A program made the position numbers and the translations under genes. A DNA stretch of 64,000 bases, taken from positions 4,008,001 to 4,072,000 of the forward strand of contig NZ_CP033875.1 of NCBI RefSeq assembly GCF_002742645.2, in the 5' to 3' direction. Source of the DNA: Caulobacter sp. FWC26. Lineage in GTDB: Bacteria > Pseudomonadota > Alphaproteobacteria > Caulobacterales > Caulobacteraceae. The notes under the pieces are model-generated. The model ran no database searches. It was not told the DNA's origin and saw only the letters and a list, made by a program, of their open reading frames with translations. This document shows positions 1-8,322 of this stretch, in pieces; the stretch's first letter is position 1, and every line of letters begins with the position of its first letter.

Positions 1-1
1 C

Positions 2-154
2 GGCGGACTGCTGATCGGCCTGGGACTCGCGATTTTCTCCATCGTCCGCAAGGCGATGAAACTGAGCGCGCAGGCGTCGGCGCCGTCCCCGCAAGGGAAC
101 GCCGACGGAGACACGGGAGGCGGGTCTACCGCCCCCAAGCAGAAGAGAGACTAG
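2..154 (+). CDS. atpI: ATP synthase protein I, C-terminal end (partial)
   Basis: This is the tail of a gene that begins outside the window. The frame reads a glycine/leucine-rich hydrophobic segment (GGLLIGLGLAIFSIVR), then a polar Ala/Gly/Ser tail ending KQKRD and a TAG stop. A membrane helix with a short polar tail immediately before atpB fits AtpI, a small membrane protein that assists c-ring assembly. The stop lies five bases before the atpB start, so the two are co-transcribed. The identity rests mainly on position, because only about 50 residues are visible. Confidence 0.75.
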   Translation, partial: GGLLIGLGLAIFSIVRKAMKLSAQASAPSPQGNADGDTGGGSTAPKQKRD

Positions 155-159
155 GGCCG

Positions 160-921
160 ATGGCCGATCCGATGCACCAGTTCCAGATCCAGAAGATCGT
201 GGAACTGCCCACCGTGACCGTTCCTGGCCTCGGCGCCATCGACCTGTCGATCACGAACTCCGTGGCCGCCATGATGTCGGCCGCCCTGCTGATCATCGGC
301 TTCTACGCCCTGTCGGCGAAGAAGGCCGTGGTTCCGGGCCGCCTGCAGGCGGTGGGCGAGATGCTCTACGGACTGGTCGACGGTCTGGCCGAGTCGATCA
401 TCGGCCACGACGGCAAGAAGTTCCTGCCCTTCATCTTCACGCTGTTCGCGTTCGTGCTGTTCATGAACGTCCAAGGCATGTTCCTGGTGTTCACCGCCAC
501 CTCGCAGCTGGCCGTAACCCTGACGCTGGGCCTGATGGTCATCCTGACCGTGGTCGCCGTCGGCTTCGCCAAGAACGGCGTCAAGTTCTTCAAGCTGTTC
601 GCCCCGTCGGGCGTGCCGTGGCCGCTGTATTTCCTGCTCGTGCCTATCGAAATCCTGTCGTTCCTGATCCGTCCGATCACGCTGGGTCTTCGTCTGTTCG
701 GCAACATGCTCGGCGGCCACGTCGTGCTGAAGATCTTCGCCGGTTTCGTGATCGCCCTGGGCGGTCTCGGCGTGCTGGGCTGGGCCGGTGCGGCCCTGGC
801 CCTGACCTCGGTCGTCGCCTTGACGGCCCTCGAGTTCATGGTGGCCTTCCTGCAGGCCTTCGTGTTCGCGGTGCTTGCCTGCGTCTACATCAACGACGTC
901 GTGCACCTCGACAGCCACTGA
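160..921 (+). CDS. atpB: F0F1 ATP synthase subunit a
   Basis: This 253-residue inner-membrane subunit forms the proton half-channels beside the c-ring. It has five to six hydrophobic helices and the conserved stretch LGLRLFGNMLGGH, in which R178 is the essential arginine facing the c-subunit carboxylate. The length is normal for alphaproteobacteria. It follows atpI closely and is followed 49 bases later by atpE, in the usual F0 order. The long minus-strand frames over this gene are shadows. Confidence 0.97.
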   Translation: MADPMHQFQIQKIVELPTVTVPGLGAIDLSITNSVAAMMSAALLIIGFYALSAKKAVVPGRLQAVGEMLYGLVDGLAESIIGHDGKKFLPFIFTLFAFVLFMNVQGMFLVFTATSQLAVTLTLGLMVILTVVAVGFAKNGVKFFKLFAPSGVPWPLYFLLVPIEILSFLIRPITLGLRLFGNMLGGHVVLKIFAGFVIALGGLGVLGWAGAALALTSVVALTALEFMVAFLQAFVFAVLACVYINDVVHLDSH

Positions 922-970
922 TCAACCTTTAGTCTTTCAACCTACATACCCTTCCTAAGGAGTCTCAATC

Positions 971-1195
971 ATGGACGCTGCTGCTGCTAAGTACATCGGC
1001 GCTGGTCTGGCGATGCTCGGCATGATCGGCGCGGGCGTTGGCCTGGGCGTGATGTTCGGCAACTACTTCCAAGGCGCTCTGCGTAACCCGACCGCCGCCG
1101 CTCAAGAGCGCCCGATGCTGTTCCTGGGCATGGCTCTGACGGAAGCCCTGGGCATCTTCGCCCTGGTTATCGCCTTCCTGATCCTGTTCTCGTAA
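971..1195 (+). CDS. atpE: F0F1 ATP synthase subunit c
   Basis: A 74-residue hairpin of two membrane helices forms the rotating proteolipid ring. The helix-1 glycine repeat (GAGVGLGVMFG), the polar loop R38-N39-P40 and the proton-carrying E58 in helix 2 (ALTEALG) are all present. A strong ribosome-binding site (AAGGAG) lies just upstream. The gene is followed by two strong hairpins before atpG, which suits a subunit needed in many copies per complex. Confidence 0.97.
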   Translation: MDAAAAKYIGAGLAMLGMIGAGVGLGVMFGNYFQGALRNPTAAAQERPMLFLGMALTEALGIFALVIAFLILFS

Positions 1196-1204
1196 TCCGA
1201 TCCC

Positions 1205-1252
1205 TGGAGCGCGGCGCTTCATCGGAAGCGACGCGCTCCATGCTTTTGTTTT
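1205..1252 (+). terminator. Strong hairpin with T-tract inside the atp operon (attenuating terminator)
   Basis: The arms at 1205-1219 and 1226-1240 form nine base pairs, one G-A mismatch and six more pairs around an ATCG tetraloop. A T-rich tract (ttttgttttc) follows at 1244-1253. This has the form of an intrinsic terminator placed between atpE and atpG. It probably lets only part of the transcription through, or protects the 3' end of the atpE message. Both would raise c-subunit output relative to the b subunits. Confidence 0.75.
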
Positions 1253-1263
1253 CTCGCGCTTCC

Positions 1264-1292
1264 TGGAGCGGGCCGGAACACGGTCCGCTCCA
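1264..1292 (+). repeat. Second hairpin sharing the TGGAGCG stem end
   Basis: TGGAGCGG pairs with CCGCTCCA around a short GC-rich loop. Its outer stem shares the TGGAGCG/CGCTCCA core with the hairpin at 1205-1240, so alternative pairings between the two elements are possible. No T-tract follows, so it is more likely an mRNA-processing or stability element than a terminator. Confidence 0.6.
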
Positions 1293-1321
1293 AGCGCACT
1301 AGCTGAGAGGCGCCCTCGCCC

Positions 1322-1858
1322 ATGGCGACGGAAAATCACGGCACGACCGAGACGACGGAAGCCCCCCAGAAGCACGAAAGCGGCGGCCTTCCGCAGCTGC
1401 AGTTCGAGCACTGGGGTGGTCAGATCGTCTGGCTGCTCATCATCTTCGCCGTTCTTTACGCGGTGCTGTCGAAGGGCCTGCTGCCCCGGGTCAGCGGCGC
1501 GATCGAAGAGCGCGGCGCCAAGATCGCCGGCGACATCGCCGACGCCCGTCGCATGAAGGACGAGGCCGAGGCCCAGGCCCGCGCTGCGGCGGCGGAAGTC
1601 GCCGAGGCTCGCGCCAAGGCCCAGAAGACCGCTGCGGACGCCAAGGCCAAGGCTTCGGCCGAAGCCGCCGAGCGTCAGGCCAAGGAAGAGGCCGTCCTGG
1701 CCGAGAAGCTGGCTGCGGCCGAGGCTTCGATCCAGACCGCTCGCGACCAGGCCATGAGCCAAGTCCGCGTGGTGGCCGAAGAGACGGCCGGCGCGATCGT
1801 CGAGAAGCTGACGGGCAAGGCGGCTACGGCCGCCGAGCTGAAGTCGGCTCTGGCCTAA
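1322..1858 (+). CDS. atpG: F0F1 ATP synthase subunit b' (second b subunit)
   Basis: This 178-residue peripheral-stalk subunit has one membrane helix at roughly residues 38-58 ([15 protein letters not shown]) and a long Ala/Glu/Lys coiled coil. An N-terminal polar extension precedes the helix. Phototrophs and alphaproteobacteria use a b/b' heterodimer, and this copy precedes atpF as expected. The symbol atpG for b' follows common alphaproteobacterial usage and should not be confused with the gamma subunit. The next gene starts ten bases after the stop. Confidence 0.93.
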   Translation: MATENHGTTETTEAPQKHESGGLPQLQFEHWGGQIVWLLIIFAVLYAVLSKGLLPRVSGAIEERGAKIAGDIADARRMKDEAEAQARAAAAEVAEARAKAQKTAADAKAKASAEAAERQAKEEAVLAEKLAAAEASIQTARDQAMSQVRVVAEETAGAIVEKLTGKAATAAELKSALA

Positions 1859-1868
1859 GGAGCGAACG

Positions 1869-2378
1869 ATGGAACACGAATCCCTGTTCAGCTTCTCGAA
1901 CCCGGAGTTCTGGGTTCTGGCCGCCCTGGTGATCTTCTTCGGCCTGCTGGTCGTTCTGAAGGTGCTGCCGGGCGCTCTGTTCGGCGCTCTGGACGGCTAT
2001 GCCGCCAAGATCAAGGCCGAGCTCGACGAAGCCGAGCAACTGCGTGAAGAGGCCCAGGCCCTGCTCGCGGACGTGAAGGCCCAACGCGAGGACGCCGAGC
2101 GTCAGGCCGCCGCCATGCTGGAAGCCGCCAAGGCCGACGCCAAGCGTCTGGCCGAGGAAGCTAAGGAAAAGCTCGAAGAGCAAATCAAGCGCCGCGCCGA
2201 AATGGCCGAACGCAAGATCGCTCAGGCCGAGGCGCAAGCCGCCGCCGACGTGAAGGCCGCTGCGGTGGATCTCGCCGCCCAGGCCGCCGAGACCGTCCTG
2301 GCCGCCCGCCTCGCGAGCGCCAAGGGCGACGCTCTGGTCGACGCCGCGATCAGCCAGATGGGCGCCAAGCTGCAATAG
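1869..2378 (+). CDS. atpF: F0F1 ATP synthase subunit b
   Basis: A 169-residue stalk subunit with an N-terminal membrane helix ([20 protein letters not shown], about residues 14-34) and an extended charged coiled coil rich in A, E, K and Q. It holds the F1 head against the membrane a-subunit. A ribosome-binding site (AAGGAG) lies just upstream in the short gap after atpG. It is the last gene of this F0 operon. No F1 genes follow, in line with the separate F0 and F1 operons of alphaproteobacteria. Confidence 0.95.
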   Translation: MEHESLFSFSNPEFWVLAALVIFFGLLVVLKVLPGALFGALDGYAAKIKAELDEAEQLREEAQALLADVKAQREDAERQAAAMLEAAKADAKRLAEEAKEKLEEQIKRRAEMAERKIAQAEAQAAADVKAAAVDLAAQAAETVLAARLASAKGDALVDAAISQMGAKLQ

Positions 2379-2406
2379 CGGCCGGCTTCATCGGGTAGAC
2401 AAGACG

Positions 2407-2442
2407 AGGGCGCGGATCGCAAGGTCCGCGCCCTTTTTCTTT
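2407..2442 (+). terminator. Intrinsic terminator of the F0 operon
   Basis: GGGCGCGGA and TCCGCGCCC form a nine-base-pair GC stem around a short loop, followed directly by a T-tract (ttttt). It lies about 30 bases after the atpF stop. Confidence 0.9.
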
Positions 2443-2592
2443 GGGTCGTGTCTTGGAGCGGCTGTTGGAACGCGGACATCGCCAACGTCAGTAAAGGGTG
2501 GAAAGCTGACTCTCGCCATGCGATCAGAAGCGGTCACGAACTCGATCGTGGTCAGCTATGAGCTTCCGACGTTCAACGGCGGGCGGCCAGAT

Positions 2593-3093
2593 TCAAAAGA
2601 GGCGCTCATAGGCGTTAGAACAGCTTTGGGCAGTCCAGCGCCCGAAGGCTTTTCGAAGCCGGCATACGTAGGTTGGAAATCGTTGCTCACTAGCTATGCC
2701 GGGGAGATGCTCTCGAGCTCCCAGGGTCGCGCCTACGACAATCACGGCTCGCCGCCCATCCGGAGAGACCAGGGGCTGATAAAAGGTAAGCCGAACGCCA
2801 GTCTCCTCTCTCGAGCGATCAAAATCACAGCGAGGCCATTTCCAGCCGAGGTGCGCGCCCAAGCCCAACTTCGGCATGGGAGTGCCCACCTTTCCATTCC
2901 AGAAGGTTTCGTTCCTGAGCTCATTAACATCGGGCGCGAGTATGTCTGACTGGTCGACTTGAGATTTACTCAAATCGTACATCACTCTGTACTTCCGCAA
3001 TGCGTCTGCTGAACTTTTAATGAGCGCGCACGCTTGCTGAGCGGATGATGGCGCCCGAACCGCGTAAGCGGGCAAGGAGTCCATTGACAGCAT
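2593..3093 (-). CDS. Hypothetical protein of the AT-richer islet
   Basis: A 166-residue protein that I do not recognise. I chose the ATG at 3093 because a perfect GGAGG lies five bases upstream; the longer frame from 3126 lacks such a site. The C-terminal half looks like a compact beta domain: LTFYQPLVSPDGRRAVIV, then YVCRLRKAFGRWTAQSC. That is a pattern common in small secreted or lipoprotein-like beta proteins (a strand, SPDGRRA turn, GRW strand and final Cys). No clear signal peptide is seen. It diverges from the metallopeptidase-like gene at 3161, and the 67-base gap must hold both promoters. The opposite-strand frame 2518-2949 covers the same DNA; I judge it a shadow because it has no comparable ribosome-binding site or protein-like pattern. 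Confidence 0.55.
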   Translation of the reverse strand: MLSMDSLPAYAVRAPSSAQQACALIKSSADALRKYRVMYDLSKSQVDQSDILAPDVNELRNETFWNGKVGTPMPKLGLGAHLGWKWPRCDFDRSREETGVRLTFYQPLVSPDGRRAVIVVGATLGAREHLPGIASEQRFPTYVCRLRKAFGRWTAQSCSNAYERLF

Positions 3094-3160
3094 CACAACC
3101 TCCAGATTACTCCTAGAACAAACCACTCCAGGTTACATTTGTGGGCGGGGAGCACAAGCT

Positions 3161-3901
3161 GTGTCGGATGAAAATATAATCGCCCCGATTATTATCACTC
3201 TCCCGCCAAGCATAAGCATATCTTACGGTACTGAGATCGATTTCCTCAGCTGGAAAGCCAGCATCTATGGAAACCTTCCAGAATACATGAAGCAGTATCC
3301 GGAATTCTTCGGGCCTTACTCGACATCGATTCAGAGCGAAGTGACGGAAAATCCGACGAAGCCGTGGATTATACCCAATCTCATATCTGCGTTCGGCAAC
3401 AAGCTTGCAGCATTTGCAACGGCGCTAAGCGCGACACCAGACACGCAGTTAATCGATGTGGGCGGAGGCGTAAGCGTCCCAGCCGGAGACATCAAGCGAA
3501 CGCTTCAGAATTTTCAGAAAATCGTCATCGTTGACAACAACGGAATGCCGGAAGGTTACGGCGGAAGAAACTATGGAGATAAACTATATATTACAATCGG
3601 AACGCTCAATGGATACTTAGCTTATGATCAAAATGGCATAAATTTCCTTATGCTTCATGAAATTGCTCACAACACAATATCGACTATGCAGGGGGCTCAG
3701 CAGTTATATGACGCTCACCTGAAGAACGGCGGAACGGCAGCAACGTACAATAATGGATCTATGTATTTCCGCCAGGCGGAGGCGCGAGCTAACTACGTGG
3801 CCACAAAGATCGCAACCGCGACAAGTACCCCGATACCTCCGATATCTCCCGGGGTCGGCGACCTCTCTGTTTTCCCCCCTTACGGCACGCTTCCATTTTG
3901 A
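3161..3901 (+). CDS. Putative zinc metallopeptidase-like protein (HEIAH motif), probably acquired
   Basis: A 246-residue protein starting at GTG, with GGGGAG eight bases upstream. It carries H166-E-I-A-H170, the gluzincin zinc-binding motif HExxH. A later acidic helix, RQAEARANYVA (E207), could give the third ligand; this layout resembles ImmA/IrrE-type and other small gluzincins. No signal peptide or membrane helix is evident. The C-terminus is proline-rich. Codon use is strikingly unlike the neighbours, with many ATA, TTA and AT-ending codons, which suggests horizontal transfer. Substrate and role are unknown; a toxin or effector peptidase is possible but unproven. Confidence 0.65.
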   Translation: MSDENIIAPIIITLPPSISISYGTEIDFLSWKASIYGNLPEYMKQYPEFFGPYSTSIQSEVTENPTKPWIIPNLISAFGNKLAAFATALSATPDTQLIDVGGGVSVPAGDIKRTLQNFQKIVIVDNNGMPEGYGGRNYGDKLYITIGTLNGYLAYDQNGINFLMLHEIAHNTISTMQGAQQLYDAHLKNGGTAATYNNGSMYFRQAEARANYVATKIATATSTPIPPISPGVGDLSVFPPYGTLPF

Positions 3902-4180
3902 GCCAATGTCGAGTTGCGATAACTTCAAAGCAAGTGGGGTGGGATCCGGGCGCAGGCGGCGAGAGCAACGCCCGCATTCAGTAAAGACGTCGAAACGCCA
4001 CGACAACTCGCCCTCCTTATAGGTCACGCCGACCTTCTAAATATTCTGGGGTGAGCGGAGTCTAAACCGCACAATGCAACGAGTCCGACTTGGGTCGCTA
4101 GCCGCCTGCAGCCTCCCGCCGGAAACCCGACCTTCCCGGCGACACGTGCGTGCGGCCTTCAGCCGGAACCGCGACGCCCC

Positions 4181-5494
4181 CTACCCCTCCTGGCCGTCCT
4201 TCTTGCGCTTGCTGGGCTTGAGGATGACCTTGTCGATCCGCGAGCTGTCCATGTCGACGATCTCGAGGTCGAAACCGCCGATTTCGACGTGCTCGCCTTC
4301 AACCGGCAGGCGGCCCAGGCGGTCGAGGATCAGGCCGGCCACCGTGTGATAGCCACCCTCGGCCTCGAAGTTCTCGCCGAGGTGGTCGTTGAGCTCCTGG
4401 ATGTCGAGGCGCGCGTCGATCAGCCAGCCGCCGTCCTCGCGGCGGATGATGCGCTTTTCGTCGTCGTCGTGATCTTCCGGGAAGTCGCCGGCGATCATTT
4501 CCAGCAGGTCCAGCGGGGTGATGGCGCCCTGAAGCGAGCCGAACTCGTCGACCACAAGCGCCATGTGCAGGCTGGTCGATTTGAACAGCTGCAGCGCCTT
4601 GAGCAGCGACATGGTCTCGGGGATCGCCAGCGGCTGCTGGACGTGGGCCTTCAGGTCCAGCGGCTCGCCCGACAGGCAGGCGTCCAGCAGGTCCTTCTTG
4701 AGCAGCACCCCAACATCGCCGTCGAGGTCGCCCTCGGTGGCGACCACGATACGCGAGTGAGCGCTGGCGCGGATCTCGGTCAGCACGGTCTCAGTGTCGT
4801 CGGCCAGCGACACCCAGAAGAGGTCGCGGCGCGGGGTCATGGCCACCCGGACGGGACGATCGCCCAGGCGCAACACCTCCTGGATCATCGAGCGCTCCTC
4901 AGGCTCGATCAGGCCGGCGTCCGCGCCCTCGGCCAGGACCGCCTCGACTTCTTCGGACGTGACGCTGGTGTTGCGCTCGTCGCGTACGCCCATCAGGCGC
5001 AGGACGGCGGCGGTCGAGACCGTCAGCAAGGTGACGAAGGGGCGCAGCACCGTCGCCACGATGGCCAGGAACGGCGCCATGCGGCGGGCGATGGCGTCGG
5101 GGAAGATCAGGGCCAAGCGCTTGGGCACCAGTTCGCCCAGGATCACCGAGACATAGGTCAGGCCGATGACGACGGTGGTCGTGGCGATGGCTTCGGAATA
5201 CTTGGCCAGGGCCGGGACGCTCGCTTCCAGCCAGGTGTCCAGGGCGGCGGCGATGGTGGCCTGACCGTAGGCGCCGGCGAAGATGCCGATCAGGGTGATG
5301 CCCACCTGCACGGCCGACAGGAACCGCGTCGGATGCTCGGACATCTCCAGGGCCAGCTTCGCCCCCCGATCGCCCCGTTCGGCGAAGCCCTGAAGGCGGG
5401 CCTTGCGCGCCGAAACGACGGCCAGTTCGGACATGGAAAAGACCCCGTTCAGCAGAACGAGGAAAAGGACGACGACGAGCGCGACGAGAATCAT
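4181..5494 (-). CDS. Hemolysin-family/CorC-type membrane protein (DUF21-CBS-CorC)
   Basis: A 437-residue protein. An N-terminal DUF21 membrane domain with three to four helices (residues about 1-190) is followed by a pair of CBS motifs (about 205-330) and a C-terminal CorC_HlyC domain (about 345-430, ending in basic residues KPSKRKKDGQEG). Family members are linked to magnesium/cobalt efflux or ion homeostasis, so the historic hemolysin name is probably misleading. It lies downstream of phnE on the same strand but behind a strong terminator, so it is probably transcribed separately. The 279 bases between its stop and the islet gene hold no gene I can support. Confidence 0.9.
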   Translation of the reverse strand: MILVALVVVLFLVLLNGVFSMSELAVVSARKARLQGFAERGDRGAKLALEMSEHPTRFLSAVQVGITLIGIFAGAYGQATIAAALDTWLEASVPALAKYSEAIATTTVVIGLTYVSVILGELVPKRLALIFPDAIARRMAPFLAIVATVLRPFVTLLTVSTAAVLRLMGVRDERNTSVTSEEVEAVLAEGADAGLIEPEERSMIQEVLRLGDRPVRVAMTPRRDLFWVSLADDTETVLTEIRASAHSRIVVATEGDLDGDVGVLLKKDLLDACLSGEPLDLKAHVQQPLAIPETMSLLKALQLFKSTSLHMALVVDEFGSLQGAITPLDLLEMIAGDFPEDHDDDEKRIIRREDGGWLIDARLDIQELNDHLGENFEAEGGYHTVAGLILDRLGRLPVEGEHVEIGGFDLEIVDMDSSRIDKVILKPSKRKKDGQEG

Positions 5495-5570
5495 GGCCCT
5501 TCAGGGTCAGGGGCGCGTCGCCGGACGGCGACCGCGACCGGCGCATGGGGAGGTCCGGCGCGCCACTATA

Positions 5571-5605
5571 CAAACAAAAACGCCGCGGCCCATAGAGCCG
5601 CGGCG
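5571..5605 (-). terminator. Terminator downstream of phnE
   Basis: On the minus strand CGCCGCGGC pairs with GCCGCGGCG around a seven-base loop and runs into TTTTTGTTTG. It lies about 45 bases past the phnE stop and separates the phn operon from the CorC-type gene. Confidence 0.9.
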
Positions 5606-5648
5606 TGAATGCGTCGCCATGCGAAGACTTGCCGGCTTTCGCCGCGCT

Positions 5649-6485
5649 CTAAAGCAGACGCGTGCGGATGATCTGCGACAGCAGGTCGATCATCGACACG
5701 GCCACCACGATGACCAGCACGATGCAGCCGGTCTGGTCGAACTGGAACGCGTTGATCGAGTCGTACAGGATCTGGCCGATGCCCCCGGCGCCGATGATGC
5801 CCAGCACCGTGGCGGCGCGGCTCGACGACTCGAAGCGGTAGAGCGCATAGCTGGTCCACAGCGGAGCCACCTGCGGGATCACGCCCCAAACGATCTCCTG
5901 CAGCTTGGCCGCCCCGGTGGCGCGGACGCCTTCGACGGGGCCCTTGTCGATCGACTCGACCGCCTCGGCGAACAGCTTGGCCAGAACGCCGCCGGTGTTG
6001 AACATGATCGACATCACGCCCGCGAACGGACCAAGGCCGACGGCGGTGATGAAGATCAGCGCCACGACCAGGTCGGGGATCGAGCGGATCAGGTCCAGAA
6101 CGCGGCGGACCGGCTGCTGCACCCAGACGGGCGCGATGTTGCGCGCGCCCAGGAGGCCCAGCGGAATGGCCACGATGATCGCCAGGGCCGTACCCCACAG
6201 CGCCATCTGGATCGTCTGCCACATCTTGCCGATGAACAGACTCCAATCCATCGACATGAACAGCGCCGGATCGGTGAACGGCTTGAAGAACAGCTTGGCG
6301 AAGCCTTGCGTCTTCTCGGTGTCGGTGAACAGCTGCGGGAACTTATCGATCTCGGCCGGCTTGAAGCTGATGATCAGCAACAGGATCACCCCGCCCCACA
6401 GCAGGGTGTCGAAGGCCAGGGCCGAGGTCGACCGCTTGGGGGGTGGCGGAATCGCCCCTTCAATCTTGGCGGCTTGGCTCATCAA
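5649..6485 (-). CDS. phnE: Phosphonate/phosphite ABC transporter permease
   Basis: A 278-residue inner-membrane permease with about six hydrophobic segments and a cytoplasmic coupling loop of the EAA type (around GAAKLQEIVWGVIPQVAP). Its partners PhnD and PhnC are encoded immediately upstream in the same operon; the gap to phnD is five bases. The short, Pro-rich N-terminus precedes the first helix. The family moves phosphonates, phosphite or phosphate esters. There is no C-P lyase gene in the window, so the substrate cannot be assigned more closely. Confidence 0.92.
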   Translation of the reverse strand: MMSQAAKIEGAIPPPPKRSTSALAFDTLLWGGVILLLIISFKPAEIDKFPQLFTDTEKTQGFAKLFFKPFTDPALFMSMDWSLFIGKMWQTIQMALWGTALAIIVAIPLGLLGARNIAPVWVQQPVRRVLDLIRSIPDLVVALIFITAVGLGPFAGVMSIMFNTGGVLAKLFAEAVESIDKGPVEGVRATGAAKLQEIVWGVIPQVAPLWTSYALYRFESSSRAATVLGIIGAGGIGQILYDSINAFQFDQTGCIVLVIVVAVSMIDLLSQIIRTRLL

Positions 6486-6490
6486 GGACC

Positions 6491-7531
6491 TCAGTTGGCC
6501 GGCTGAGCGACGACGCCCGCCTTGCCTTCGGCGGCGACGCGCTCGGCCTTCACGCCGTCGAGGACCTTCTGGGCGGCGGCGATCTTGGCCTGATCGCCCG
6601 ACTCGCGAGCGATGCCCAGCTGTTCCGTGGCCTCCATCTCGCGCACCACCAGCAGATGGGTGTCATCGGCCGGCTTGAAGCCGCCGATCGACAGCCTCTT
6701 CAGATAGCCGCGCTGCTGCTCGGCCTCGGGCGTGTCGCCTTGGGCGTAGGTCAGGAAGAACTGACGCAGCTTTTCCTTCACGACCGGGTCGAGGTCCTTG
6801 CGCCAGACGATCGGATCTTCCGGCAGGGTCGGCGACTCCCAGATCACGCGGATCTTGTCGGTCACGCCTTCGCCGCGCGCCCTCGAAAGGTTGATGGCGG
6901 TGGAGTTGTTCGTCGAGGCGTCCAGCTTGCCATTGGCCACCGCGAACAGGTTGGCCTGGTGGTTGGCGCTGATCACGGTCTTGAAGCACTCTTCGGGCTT
7001 CTTGTTGGCCGGGATGAACACATACGTCATCGGCGCCAGCGTGCCCGAGGTCGATTTCTTGTCGCCAATGCCGAAGTCCAGGGTCTTGTCGCACTTCAGC
7101 AGGTCCTGAACCGTCTGGATCTTGCTGTCGGCCGGCACGATGATCACCGACTTGTAGCCGTCGGTGCCCGAAGGATCGAACGTCCGGGCGAACACCTCGC
7201 CGTTGGAGCGACGCACCGCCTCCAGGCCCGACTGGTTGGAGAACCAGCCCAGATCCGTCTGCTTGGCGCCCATAGCCACGATCAGCGACGAATAGTTGGA
7301 TGAGAAGAACGGCTTCACCTTGAGGCCGGTCTGCTTCTCCATGTCCTTCAGGATCGGCGTCCAGTAGCTCTCCATGTTCTGGGCCGACTCGGTCGACAGG
7401 ATGGAGAAGGTCACCTCGTTCTTGGCCGTGGGCGCTTCGGACTTGCCCGAGCAAGACGCGAGCGCCAGGGCCGAGAACCCCACAAGCGAACAACGGGCGG
7501 CGATGACGAGAGCCGAACGACGGCTGATCAT
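6491..7531 (-). CDS. phnD: Phosphonate-type ABC transporter substrate-binding lipoprotein
   Basis: A 346-residue periplasmic binding protein. The N-terminus has a twin-basic start (MISRRSA), a hydrophobic stretch and the lipobox LALASC, so it is probably lipid-anchored at that cysteine. The mature part has the PhnD pattern: the STES..ESYWTPILKDM opening, the SNYSSLIVAMGAKQTDLGWF segment and the DxxSTSG phosphonate-binding loop (KKSTSGTL). Its ATG overlaps the phnC stop by four bases (ATGA), showing translational coupling. Confidence 0.93.
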   Translation of the reverse strand: MISRRSALVIAARCSLVGFSALALASCSGKSEAPTAKNEVTFSILSTESAQNMESYWTPILKDMEKQTGLKVKPFFSSNYSSLIVAMGAKQTDLGWFSNQSGLEAVRRSNGEVFARTFDPSGTDGYKSVIIVPADSKIQTVQDLLKCDKTLDFGIGDKKSTSGTLAPMTYVFIPANKKPEECFKTVISANHQANLFAVANGKLDASTNNSTAINLSRARGEGVTDKIRVIWESPTLPEDPIVWRKDLDPVVKEKLRQFFLTYAQGDTPEAEQQRGYLKRLSIGGFKPADDTHLLVVREMEATEQLGIARESGDQAKIAAAQKVLDGVKAERVAAEGKAGVVAQPAN

Positions 7532-8322
7532 TGGGGAGCTCCTTCCCAGAACACGTCCTCGAATTCCGGGCCGTAGATATCGATGAGTTTTTCACGCTTC
7601 AGGCCGGAGGCCGGGCCGTCATAGACCTTCTGACCGGCCTTCAGGGCCACGACCCGGTCGCAGTAGCGCAGGGCGTAGTCCACCTGGTGCAGTGTGACGA
7701 CGACGGTCAGCCCGTCGCTTTGATTCAGGTCACGAAGAATCTCCATGACCTTGCGCGCCGAAACCGGATCCAGCGAGGCGACCGGTTCGTCGGCCAGGAT
7801 GATCTTGGCGCGCTGAACCAGCGCGCGGGCGATGGCGCCGCGCTGCTGCTGACCGCCGGAAAGGGTGTTGGCGCGCTGGCCGGCGTAGTCGGAAACCCCC
7901 ACGCGATGCAAAGCGGCCATGGCCGCCTCGCGCGTCTCCTGCGGCCACCAGCCAAAGAGGCCGCGAAGGAAAGAAATCCGCCCCAGGGAGCCCAGGGCCA
8001 CGTTGCTGAACAGCGACAGGCGGCCGACCAGATTGAATTGCTGGGCCACGAAGCCGATGCGAACGCGGGCCTTGCGCACCTGGTCCGAGACCTTCCCACG
8101 CGCCTGCACCGGACCGGCGAACGCGGTGATGGTTCCTTCGTCCTCGTCGATGGTCTGCAGACCATCGATCGAGCGCAGAAGCGTGGATTTGCCCGACCCG
8201 GAAGGGCCAATGAGCGCGATCATCTCGCCCCGATTCACATCGAGCGAGACGGCGTCCAGCGCGCGGCGAGACCCGAAGGTCTTCGAGGCGGCGCGGATCG
8301 AGAGAACAGGGTCCGACGTCAT
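7528..8322 (-). CDS. phnC: Phosphonate-type ABC transporter ATP-binding protein
   Basis: A 264-residue ATPase, first gene of the phnCDE operon. Walker A is GPSGSGKST (residues 39-47), the signature is LSGGQQQR and Walker B runs ILADEPVASLDP. It drives import through PhnE. The start is ATG at 8322. I looked for a Pho box in the 350-base upstream region and found only a weak match, so PhoB control is not supported by eye. Confidence 0.94.
   Translation of the reverse strand: MTSDPVLSIRAASKTFGSRRALDAVSLDVNRGEMIALIGPSGSGKSTLLRSIDGLQTIDEDEGTITAFAGPVQARGKVSDQVRKARVRIGFVAQQFNLVGRLSLFSNVALGSLGRISFLRGLFGWWPQETREAAMAALHRVGVSDYAGQRANTLSGGQQQRGAIARALVQRAKIILADEPVASLDPVSARKVMEILRDLNQSDGLTVVVTLHQVDYALRYCDRVVALKAGQKVYDGPASGLKREKLIDIYGPEFEDVFWEGAPQ

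Noticed and set aside
2518-2949. Plus-strand 143-residue frame in the AT-richer islet
   Set aside because: It is antisense to the gene at 2593-3093, which has a perfect GGAGG at a good distance and a more protein-like C-terminus. I keep it as a shadow, with moderate certainty.
4289-5608. A 439-residue plus-strand frame opposite the CorC-type gene
   Set aside because: It is rich in Gln, Arg, His and Gly, has no domain or signal pattern, and lies entirely antisense to a clear gene. Such frames are common shadows in high-GC DNA.
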